Of a stretch of 6,069 nt of DNA, positions 1 to 4,910 are shown one piece after another. Numbering within the stretch: position 1 is the stretch's first letter; each line of letters begins with the position of its first letter. The notes beneath the pieces were generated by a model. The model had not been told where the DNA came from, did no database searches, and saw nothing but the letters and a program-made list of their open reading frames with translations. The stretch covers positions 1 through 6,069 of the forward strand of contig JAHFHN010000054.1 of the NCBI GenBank assembly GCA_023246885.1. Reading direction: 5' to 3'. The position numbers were made by a program, and so were the translations under genes. The stretch comes from Microcaldota archaeon. GTDB lineage: Archaea > Micrarchaeota > Micrarchaeia > Norongarragalinales > UBA8480.

Positions 1-119
1 TCATCTTGGCCCATGCTTACAACAGCAGCGTAAGTTTTGCCGCCGTCTATAAAACAGCCGTCCATTCGCTTTGGCGTATCTGCTACTTCATCGCCTGGAA
101 GAATTAACTTTTTTTCCAT
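1..119 (-). CDS. rrp4: Exosome complex RNA-binding subunit Rrp4, N-terminal part (cut by window edge)
   Basis: Only the first 39 codons are in the window; the gene continues past base 1. The peptide begins MEKKLILPGDEVADTPKR and goes on to DGCFIDGGKTYAAVVSMGQD. The LPGD near the start and a GGK-x-YAAV strand about 20 residues later match the N-terminal domain of archaeal Rrp4, which caps the RNA exosome ring and feeds RNA into it. The related cap protein Csl4 has a similar start and cannot be excluded from this fragment. Position directly after SBDS is the usual place of Rrp4 in the archaeal superoperon, which decides the call. The usual G-x-G-T-Y stretch is shortened to DGCF. The ATG is supported by a GGTGA Shine-Dalgarno site (131-135) 11 bases upstream. 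Confidence 0.75.
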   Translation of the reverse strand, partial: MEKKLILPGDEVADTPKRMDGCFIDGGKTYAAVVSMGQD

Positions 120-130
120 ATCTTATTTTT

Positions 131-135
131 TCACC
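131..135 (-). promoter_or_regulatory. Shine-Dalgarno site of rrp4
   Basis: The minus strand reads GGTGA here, complementary to the usual archaeal 16S rRNA 3' end, 11 bases before the rrp4 ATG. The surrounding 62-base gap between SBDS and rrp4 is very A-rich on the coding strand. No hairpin is seen in it. Confidence 0.6.
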
Positions 136-181
136 ATGTAACTGTTAAATTTTTTTATTTATTTTTTGAATTTTATTTTTT

Positions 182-871
182 TTACAATACTTTTGTTTGT
201 GCTTGGCCAGATGTGAGTTTGTTTAACCGGTCAAAGAACTCGCCTTGCATTCCGGCAGGCATTTCACATACTATTAAAAGTGAACCATCATTGCCCCACT
301 CTTCTTTTTGTAACCCGTATTCTTTCAACGCGCCATATGCTTTGGCAGCGAATTGGCCTGGAATTTTAGCAGCTATTTTAGCTTGCTGCATTGAAATGGG
401 AATTATTTCCCGCAACTTTTCAATGATTGCCAGCATTTGTTCTTCAGCTGGTTTAAACGCATCTACACTTACGCGCGCTTGTTCCATGGCCGCTTCAATG
501 CGTTGTGGCGGATGCGGTGTTTTTGCGCGCGGGTCAACACAATTACGTGCAATTAAAGCAACTATTTTCAAGCGTTTTTCTTCAAGTATTTTCCTGCGCT
601 GGTCAGTTGTTAACTGTAAATCTCCATCGCGCATTATGAGCTTAGCGACCTCAACGGGGTCAGTTGTGCCAAATGCTTTTTGGATTGCGGGCGTTGTTTG
701 ACGTTCGCCTTTTTTTGCGTCTTTAAAAATTTCATCAAACATTAAAACGTTTTCAAAATCTTTCTTGGCGCCGGTTTTGTAATCGTATGACTTTTTTGGG
801 TCAACGAGTATTTCAAAGTGCTCGCCATTTCGTTCCAAGCGAGCGATTAACGTGTTCTCAATGCCAGACAT
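182..871 (-). CDS. Ribosome maturation protein SBDS (Sdo1 family)
   Basis: This 229-residue protein has the normal archaeal SBDS length and three-domain layout. The N-terminal FYSH domain is about residues 1-90 (KKSYDYKTG at 27-34, VLMFDEIFKDAKKGE at 42-56). A helical middle domain is about 91-165 and carries the family signature CVDPRAKTPHPPQRIEAA (111-128). A C-terminal ferredoxin-like domain is about 166-229 (IPGQFAAKAYGALKEYG). In eukaryotes SBDS works with the EF-2-like GTPase EFL1 to release eIF6 from the 60S subunit. Archaeal homologues are thought to act in large-subunit maturation. It lies 36 bases after psmA and 62 before rrp4, the standard superoperon order. No good Shine-Dalgarno site is seen; only a weak TGAT sits 3 bases before the ATG, so it may depend on translation from upstream. 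Confidence 0.95.
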   Translation of the reverse strand: MSGIENTLIARLERNGEHFEILVDPKKSYDYKTGAKKDFENVLMFDEIFKDAKKGERQTTPAIQKAFGTTDPVEVAKLIMRDGDLQLTTDQRRKILEEKRLKIVALIARNCVDPRAKTPHPPQRIEAAMEQARVSVDAFKPAEEQMLAIIEKLREIIPISMQQAKIAAKIPGQFAAKAYGALKEYGLQKEEWGNDGSLLIVCEMPAGMQGEFFDRLNKLTSGQAQTKVL

Positions 872-907
872 AATATCATTACGCCGATGTTTTACTTATT
901 ACACTAA

Positions 908-1621
908 CTAAACTAATGTTGCAAGTTCTTCTTTTGAATAGGAACGGCCGGTTGCAGTTGTTTTAGAAATGAACATGACATCTACAAATGAAGCAGTTAG
1001 TTTCTCATCTTGCGATAAGCTTTTCTTTAATGCTTTAATTGCAAGCTTAACTGCATCTTGTTCGGATAAATTGTCCTTGTATTCTTTTTCCATTAATTCT
1101 TCTACTGTTTTTTTACCTGCGCCAATTGCAGTTACTTTGTATTCAAACAATGCACCGCTTGGGTCGGTTTCAAACAAGTGGGCTTGTCCATCGCTTACTC
1201 CTGCAACAAGCAAGGAAACACCATATGGCCTTACGCCACCTAGTTGAGTGTAAAATTGTAAATGGTCACCGATTTTCTTGGCAAGCATTTCAACTGAGAT
1301 GAACTCGTCGTAAGTTAAATGGTGTTTTTGGCATTCAAGGCGAGCAAAGTCAACTAACTTGCGCGCATCTGCGACTAAGCCACTTGAAGCTGCTGCGGCG
1401 TGTTTGTCGATTTGAAAGATTTTTTCATGTGAATCGCCAACAATTAAATTTGAAGTGATTCGCTTGTGGGCAACTAATGCTACGCCGTCTCGGCACACTA
1501 TGCCAATTGAAGTGCTGCCAGTTTTCACTGCTTCGCGGGCATATTCAACTTGAAATAGCCTGCCATCTGGCGAGAAAACTGTAATTGCCCGGTCGTATGC
1601 AGATTGTTGTGGAGGGTACAT
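908..1621 (-). CDS. psmA: 20S proteasome alpha subunit
   Basis: A 237-residue protein matching archaeal PsmA along its whole length. It forms the outer heptameric rings of the 20S proteasome, gating substrate entry and docking activators. Visible marks are the alpha-type N-terminal signature YDRAITVFSPDGRLFQVEYA (9-28), the gate region just before it, EKIFQID with Lys67 (the position of the activator-binding pocket lysine of the Thermoplasma alpha subunit), SSGLVADAR (79-87) and GGVRPYGVSLL (128-138). No catalytic N-terminal Thr is expected in an alpha subunit, and none is seen. The ATG fits the family start. It has an AAGGTGA site (1634-1640) 12 bases upstream. The beta subunit gene is not in this window. 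A 158-base gap before the gene suggests its own promoter inside the operon. Confidence 0.98.
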   Translation of the reverse strand: MYPPQQSAYDRAITVFSPDGRLFQVEYAREAVKTGSTSIGIVCRDGVALVAHKRITSNLIVGDSHEKIFQIDKHAAAASSGLVADARKLVDFARLECQKHHLTYDEFISVEMLAKKIGDHLQFYTQLGGVRPYGVSLLVAGVSDGQAHLFETDPSGALFEYKVTAIGAGKKTVEELMEKEYKDNLSEQDAVKLAIKALKKSLSQDEKLTASFVDVMFISKTTATGRSYSKEELATLV

Positions 1622-1633
1622 AAATGCGGAAGT

Positions 1634-1640
1634 TCACCTT
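1634..1640 (-). promoter_or_regulatory. Shine-Dalgarno site of psmA
   Basis: The minus strand reads AAGGTGA, 12 bases before the psmA ATG. This is the strongest ribosome binding site inside the operon. Confidence 0.65.
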
Positions 1641-1779
1641 TTGGTAATCTTTTTTTATTAAAAACGTTTACAACGTTCGAGTTCAAAAACTAAGCAGATT
1701 TTGGTAACAAAACCCGTTTTTTAATTTTTTTTCTTTTGTTCAGAATTACTTTGCGGAAACCGTCTTTTTATTACTATGC
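1641..1779 (-). promoter_or_regulatory. Long intergenic region before psmA, probable internal promoter
   Basis: This is the widest gap in an otherwise tight operon. Read on the minus strand it has an A-rich stretch (about 1715-1740), a TATA-like GTTTTTAATAAAA (about 1653-1665), two copies of TTACCAAAA (complements at 1639-1647 and 1699-1707, 60 bases apart) and AACGTT twice (1664-1669 and 1672-1677). The nearest TATA-like block is close to psmA: a start 25-27 bases below it would fall at or after the Shine-Dalgarno site. A more distal A/T block near 1715-1735 would leave a leader of about 75 bases. Which is used cannot be decided by eye. No gene or stable hairpin is apparent. Confidence 0.4.
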
Positions 1780-2082
1780 TTAGTAGCTCCAAACGTGCTT
1801 GATGCTTCCACTCATACCTTGTAAACGCAATGCTAAAGGCTTAGAATTATAGCTTGTTATGAGAGTAATTGCCGCAATCACTTGTTCAAGCTGGTTGGTT
1901 GCACAGCGCAACACAAATTCGTTGGTTGGCGTATTAAATGCAATTAACTTGGCATTGGCTTCGCTTGAGCCCATTTCGCCGATAAAACGCGACACGGCTT
2001 TGCGCAGCATTGTCTTCAACGTTTTTTCGTCTAAGGTCTGCCCTTCAATTTTGTAAGATAAATAACGCTTTTTTGCTTTCAC
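1780..2082 (-). CDS. rnp2: RNase P protein component 2 (Pop5/Rpp14 family)
   Basis: A 100-residue protein with the Pop5 profile. It opens with KKRYLSYKIEG (4-14), the usual RRY-x-x-F/Y-x-I/V first strand. It ends with RLQGMSGSIKHVWSY (86-100), matching the conserved V-x-G-x-SGT-x-K end, and has FVLRC (56-60) in the central strand. In archaea Pop5 pairs with Rpp30, and the pair supports the catalytic domain of RNase P RNA in tRNA 5' maturation. It is somewhat shorter than most archaeal Pop5 proteins (about 120 residues). The start is GTG: the frame is closed by a stop at 2110-2112, no ATG lies between, and the next internal Met would remove the first strand. It begins 7 bases after the RdgB/HAM1 stop, so translational coupling is likely. 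Confidence 0.88.
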   Translation of the reverse strand: MKAKKRYLSYKIEGQTLDEKTLKTMLRKAVSRFIGEMGSSEANAKLIAFNTPTNEFVLRCATNQLEQVIAAITLITSYNSKPLALRLQGMSGSIKHVWSY

Positions 2083-2089
2083 TGTTTTT

Positions 2090-2656
2090 CTACTCTTTTT
2101 TGTATTTAGTTAAGTAATTAGCTAATTCTTCAAAAGCCTTGCGACGGGCAGAATACTTGTTTGTTTCCTCGCGAGTCATTTGGCCAAAAGTGCAATTGCC
2201 GCCATCTGGGATAAAAATTGAATCATAAGGCAACCGCGGGTGAGCCTCGGTTTTATCTTGAGTTATTTGGCCACTGCATTTGCCTGTGAATAGTAGTGGT
2301 TCGGTTTCGCCAGCTGGAAGAAAAGCAGCTATTGTAAGCACATGAGCGGAGTGGCTTTTTCCCTCCAGTAATTTAAGCAAGCCATCAATGCCAATTGATT
2401 GAGCCATTTGTCTTGCTAATATGCCTGGAAAGTTGTCATACGCTTCAAAGTACCAGCCGGTGTCTTCGACAACAAGGGAATCCGACACTGATTTACGTGC
2501 TTCAAGTGCCTTGTGTTTTGCAACTTCAGCTTGATCCCCTTGTATTTCAGTTAGTTCCAAGTTGATTGAATCAACAGCGAAACCAACTGGTTGAAGAATA
2601 CTTTGTACTTCAATTAGTTTACCCTGGTTGGAGGTTACGAATAATAATTTGTTCAT
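2090..2656 (-). CDS. Non-canonical purine NTP pyrophosphatase (RdgB/HAM1/ITPA family)
   Basis: The family hydrolyses dITP, ITP and XTP to monophosphates, keeping deaminated purines out of nucleic acids. The 188-residue protein has the N-terminal phosphate-binding FVTSNQGK (6-13), LTEIQGDQAEVAKHKALEA (35-53), the catalytic-Asp region VVEDTGWYFEAYDNFPG (62-78, Asp65) and FGQM (157-160). Two late motifs are altered: the usual G-Y-D-P-x-F is PYDSIF (143-148), and the base-recognition S-H-R is SAR (169-171). The family assignment is firm but substrate range is uncertain. The ATG at 2656 is preferred because family members start a few residues before F-x-T-S-N. An in-frame GTG at 2671 would add five residues. 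AAGGATGAG upstream is a possible ribosome site. The gene lies between Rpp30 and Pop5, which are normally adjacent. Confidence 0.9.
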   Translation of the reverse strand: MNKLLFVTSNQGKLIEVQSILQPVGFAVDSINLELTEIQGDQAEVAKHKALEARKSVSDSLVVEDTGWYFEAYDNFPGILARQMAQSIGIDGLLKLLEGKSHSAHVLTIAAFLPAGETEPLLFTGKCSGQITQDKTEAHPRLPYDSIFIPDGGNCTFGQMTREETNKYSARRKAFEELANYLTKYKKE

Positions 2657-2695
2657 TTTAAGTTTTTGCACTCATCCTTGTTCGTGTTTTGCCCA

Positions 2696-3160
2696 TCATT
2701 CTAATTTTGGTCTCAAACTCGCTGCTGCTTGTTCATATGTTAAGCCAAGTGTTTGGCCAATTGCGATTAACTCGCGTGGCGAACGTAATTCAAATTCATT
2801 GTGCGCGCGTGTTGAAAAGCAAAATGGTACTCGCCTGCGCAAGCAATTTTTAAGAAATATACGCAATTGAAAAAACATTAGACTCTGGTTATCTGATTTT
2901 AAAATATAAGATAAAGGGATTTCAAAACATTTACTCTGCTCTCGGCAAACTTCTATTAATGCTGCACTTTTATAAAAGTCAAGTGCAGATAGGGGATTAA
3001 CTAATTGTGGAGAATTTTTGCGCTTGCATTGTTTTATAAGCGCGTCGACATCGGCAGCTTCTAAATTAGGCGTATTAACATAAACGTTTGTAAAGCCAAG
3101 TGAAACGGCTTTTGGCTTTAAAGCTGCATTAGCTAAATTTGCATCTGTGAAGTTTTTCAT
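2696..3160 (-). CDS. rnp3: RNase P protein component 3 (Rpp30 family), shortened
   Basis: A 154-residue protein recognised by its C-terminal half: FSTRAHNEFELRSPRELIAIG (115-135) followed by GLTYEQAAASLRP (139-151). This corresponds to the Rpp30 end with its R-x-P-R-D/E-L-I-x-x-G signature. VNPLSALDFYKSAALIEVC (54-72) fits the family's V-x-x-P strand and helix. Archaeal Rpp30 is usually about 210-230 residues and folds as a TIM-like barrel. Here roughly 50-60 residues are missing, by hand alignment mainly between the first strand (GFTNVYVNT, 22-30) and position 54. The protein should still pair with Pop5 in RNase P. Its place directly after L15e (41 bases) agrees with superoperon order. No Shine-Dalgarno site is seen before the ATG. 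Identity is fairly sure; the barrel's integrity is not. Confidence 0.82.
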   Translation of the reverse strand: MKNFTDANLANAALKPKAVSLGFTNVYVNTPNLEAADVDALIKQCKRKNSPQLVNPLSALDFYKSAALIEVCREQSKCFEIPLSYILKSDNQSLMFFQLRIFLKNCLRRRVPFCFSTRAHNEFELRSPRELIAIGQTLGLTYEQAAASLRPKLE

Positions 3161-3201
3161 TTCTTGAAAACATTAGCGCAGTACAAGTATAAAATTAAAG
3201 C

Positions 3202-3606
3202 TTAGCGTGATTTTCTGAAAATAACTTCGTAGAATTTATACTGCCCATCTTCACCGACGAAATATGAATTAATTGGAGTTAAGTTCAAAAAGTGTTTTGC
3301 TGCGCGCCTCTGTGCAAGTTCTTGCAATGGTAAGCCTGGTGGCTCGGTTTTGCGGTTCTTGCCTGGCTTCCTGCCTAAATCTGGCCTGCGTTTCTTGCGT
3401 TTTCCTTTGGCAATTCTTGAGCGTACAACAATGTAGTCTTGAGTGGCTTTGTAGCCAAGTGCACGCGCACGCAAGGGATTAAGTGGCTTGAGTACTCTTA
3501 CAACTGAAGGTGTTTTTCTCCAGTGTTCAATTCTCTTCTTGAGAGTTTCATTGCGGGTTTTGAAAGATTGTACAAACGCTTTTCGGACGTAGTTATATAA
3601 TGACAT
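3202..3606 (-). CDS. rpl15e: 50S ribosomal protein L15e, C-terminally shortened
   Basis: A very basic 134-residue protein with clear L15e landmarks in order: MSLYNYVRKAF (1-11), HWRKTPSVVRV (28-38), RARALGYKA (46-54), IVVRSRIAKGKRKKRRPDLGR (59-79), the E-x-A-x-x-R-A helix as ELAQRRAAKHFLNL (96-109), and PINSYFVGEDGQYKFYEVIF (111-130). Archaeal L15e normally has about 190 residues. The basic tail after the E-V-I strand (H-P-A-I, R-V-x-R-G-L-T-S-A-G-R-K-S-R-G-L) is absent. The next 41 bases encode nothing like it in any frame. The start is well supported: GGTGA (3616-3620) lies 9 bases before the ATG. It is the first gene of the minus-strand operon, transcribed from the divergent promoter region. 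Confidence 0.93.
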   Translation of the reverse strand: MSLYNYVRKAFVQSFKTRNETLKKRIEHWRKTPSVVRVLKPLNPLRARALGYKATQDYIVVRSRIAKGKRKKRRPDLGRKPGKNRKTEPPGLPLQELAQRRAAKHFLNLTPINSYFVGEDGQYKFYEVIFRKSR

Positions 3607-3615
3607 TAAAATTTT

Positions 3616-3620
3616 TCACC
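3616..3620 (-). promoter_or_regulatory. Shine-Dalgarno site of rpl15e
   Basis: The minus strand reads GGTGA, 9 bases before the ATG of the first gene of the exosome/proteasome operon. Confidence 0.65.
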
Positions 3621-3647
3621 GTGTTATACGAATTAGTTAAAATAGAT

Positions 3648-3657
3648 TGAACGTTCA
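3648..3657. promoter_or_regulatory. Palindrome TGAACGTTCA in the divergent promoter region
   Basis: A perfect 10-bp inverted repeat without spacer. It lies directly downstream of the candidate minus-strand TATA box and directly upstream of the same block read as plus-strand TATA. A dimeric regulator bound here could affect both operons. A related AACGTTCGA is found upstream of psmA (1672-1680). That it is an operator is inference from position and symmetry. Confidence 0.35.
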
Positions 3658-3658
3658 G

Positions 3659-3670
3659 TATTTTTAAAAG
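3659..3670. promoter_or_regulatory. Shared TATA block of the two divergent operons
   Basis: The plus strand reads TATTTTTAAAAG, nearly symmetric, so it resembles an archaeal TATA box on both strands. On the minus strand (CTTTTAAAAATA) a start about 27 bases below its centre falls near 3637. That gives rpl15e a leader of about 31 bases containing its GGTGA site. On the plus strand the same distance lands at or just after the ATG at 3687, so the SAMP-like mRNA could be leaderless, in line with its lack of a Shine-Dalgarno site. A second plus-strand candidate, TTAAAATAG (3637-3645), would give a leader of about 14-20 bases. Confidence 0.45.
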
Positions 3671-3686
3671 CTTGGGACTGATGGGA

Positions 3687-3887
3687 ATGAAAGTAATTTT
3701 TTCACTTGATGGCAAAACAAAGGAAGTAGAGACTAAAACTGGCGCTACACTAGCAGATATTCTTAAAGCAGAAAAAATCAACTTGCAAACTGGGCTTATA
3801 AAATTAAATGGCAAATTAACTCACCCGTCAACTGAACTCAAAGACGGCGATACGCTTGAATTTGTCAACATCATTTACGGCGGCTAA
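3687..3887 (+). CDS. Ubiquitin-like sulfur carrier / SAMP-type protein (MoaD/ThiS/TtuB/Urm1 fold)
   Basis: A 66-residue beta-grasp protein. A first strand MKVIFSLDG (1-9), a second strand KEVETK (12-17), a helix TLADILKAEK (21-30), later strands GLIKLNGKL (36-44), the turn ELKDGDTLEF (50-59) and a final VNIIYGG. The C-terminal Gly-Gly is the site that an E1-like enzyme adenylates and converts to a thiocarboxylate or isopeptide donor. The length equals that of Haloferax SAMP2. The next gene, 33 bases on, is a TtuA/Ncs6-type thiolase, so a role as sulfur donor for tRNA 2-thiouridine is most likely. Protein modification and molybdopterin synthesis are alternatives. ATG 3687 opens the first strand; ATG 3681 would add Met-Gly. 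No E1-like gene is in the window. Confidence 0.87.
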   Translation: MKVIFSLDGKTKEVETKTGATLADILKAEKINLQTGLIKLNGKLTHPSTELKDGDTLEFVNIIYGG

Positions 3888-3902
3888 TTAATAGAAATCA
3901 AT

Positions 3903-3910
3903 AGAAGGGG
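3903..3910 (+). promoter_or_regulatory. Shine-Dalgarno site supporting the GTG start of the TtuA-like gene
   Basis: AGAAGGGG lies 10 bases before the GTG at 3921. It fixes this start, which keeps the first zinc-finger cysteine pair. Confidence 0.5.
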
Positions 3911-3920
3911 AACAAAAAAA

Positions 3921-4904
3921 GTGGTTACTTGTACTAAGTGTAAAAAACGCAATGCAGTTGTTGATCTTGGCTATACTGGAAGCGACTTGTGTTCCCCGTG
4001 TTTTATTGCTTATTTTGAACATAGGGTTTTCAAAACAAATCGGGAATTCAAGCTCATACAACATGGCGACAAGCTAGGGGTCGGGGTTTCTGGCGGCAAA
4101 GATAGTGCAGCGTTGTTGTTTGTATTAACTAAACTAACTAAACACGTTGGCGCACAGCTAATCCCCATTCTCATTGACGAAGGCATAGCAGGCTATAGGG
4201 ATAAAGCTGCTGAAAAAGCACAGGCGTTGTGCGACAAGCTCGGGTTAAGGCTACATCGGCTTTCTTACAAAAAAGTTTTTGGCATTTCAATGGATGAAAC
4301 AGTTAAGAAGCGAGACAAAGTCAAATGGCGGGGCGCATGTAGCTATTGTGGAGTTTTTCGCAAGCACGCGTTGAACAAAGCGGCATTTGACTTAGGGTGC
4401 GACAAGCTTGCTATTGGCCATAATGCTGATGACATGGCTCAGACTATTTTGATGAACTTTCTCAAAAGCGAACCAGCTAGGTTCATGCGCTTTGGTGCTT
4501 TTAGCGGAATAACTGAACGGGATAAATTCGTAATGCGAATAAAACCACTTATGTATGTGACCGAACGAGAGTGCGCTATTTACTGTACGTTGCGCGATTT
4601 GCCATTTCACTTGCAAGAGTGCCCGTATAGTTCTGACTCTTTTCGTGGAGAGTTAAAAGATTTCTTGAACAGCGTAGAAGAAAAGCACCCTGGAAGTAAA
4701 TTTAACATTATTAAATCGTTCTTGTCACTAAAAGAATTAATGGTAGCAACACCAGTTTCTGAAAAAGAATTGAAGCATTGTGCAAAATGTGGGACTCCGT
4801 GCTCTGGAGAGAATTGTAAAGCGTGCCTATTGACTGAAGAGCTTAAAAATGCAGATGGGCGCGTGGCTGAAACAAAACAAATAACTAAGAACAAAAAGAA
4901 ATAG
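3921..4904 (+). CDS. ttuA: tRNA 2-thiouridine synthetase, TtuA/Ncs6-type ATP-pyrophosphatase
   Basis: A 327-residue enzyme of the TtcA/TtuA family, which adenylates a tRNA uridine C2 and replaces its oxygen with sulfur. An N-terminal zinc finger has Cys4-x-x-Cys7 and Cys24-x-x-Cys27. The PP-loop SGGKDS is at 57-62, IDEGIAGYRD at 85-94, GACSYCGVFRK at 138-148, GHNADDMAQT at 166-175 and ECPY at 233-236. A C-terminal zinc finger has Cys287, Cys290, Cys299 and Cys302. Cys140, Cys143 and Cys234 match the three ligands of the catalytic [4Fe-4S] cluster in TtuA. The length is normal and all key residues are present. It follows the ubiquitin-like gene in one operon, the expected donor-enzyme pair. 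Whether it acts on wobble U34 (Ncs6/NcsA role) or on U54 (TtuA role) cannot be told. The start is GTG. The gene converges on PAC2 with 6 bases between stops. Confidence 0.93.
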   Translation: MVTCTKCKKRNAVVDLGYTGSDLCSPCFIAYFEHRVFKTNREFKLIQHGDKLGVGVSGGKDSAALLFVLTKLTKHVGAQLIPILIDEGIAGYRDKAAEKAQALCDKLGLRLHRLSYKKVFGISMDETVKKRDKVKWRGACSYCGVFRKHALNKAAFDLGCDKLAIGHNADDMAQTILMNFLKSEPARFMRFGAFSGITERDKFVMRIKPLMYVTERECAIYCTLRDLPFHLQECPYSSDSFRGELKDFLNSVEEKHPGSKFNIIKSFLSLKELMVATPVSEKELKHCAKCGTPCSGENCKACLLTEELKNADGRVAETKQITKNKKK

Positions 4905-4910
4905 TGAACA

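Noticed and set aside
123..137. Mini-ORF (ATG-GTG-AAA-AAA-TAA on the minus strand) in the rrp4 leader
   Set aside because: Its ATG overlaps the rrp4 Shine-Dalgarno site and it encodes only four residues; most likely chance in an A-rich leader.
213..701. Long plus-strand open frame opposite SBDS
   Set aside because: It is a shadow of SBDS: Cys/Ser/Ala-rich, with no recognisable motif and no promoter or ribosome site.
2657..2671. Longer RdgB/HAM1 start at the GTG at 2671
   Set aside because: It adds five residues ahead of the usual family start, and the AAGGATGA before it is too close to act as its ribosome site. ATG 2656 fits better, though the GTG is not ruled out.
3161..3204. Possible frameshift or readthrough restoring the missing L15e tail
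   Set aside because: All three frames after the stop were read. They give short hydrophobic or quickly closed peptides with no similarity to the basic L15e tail, and Rpp30 starts 41 bases later.
3672..3686. Longer ubiquitin-like protein from TTG 3672 or ATG 3681
   Set aside because: The beta-grasp fold begins with the MKVIF strand at 3687, and no Shine-Dalgarno site supports the earlier codons. ATG 3681 remains a minor alternative.
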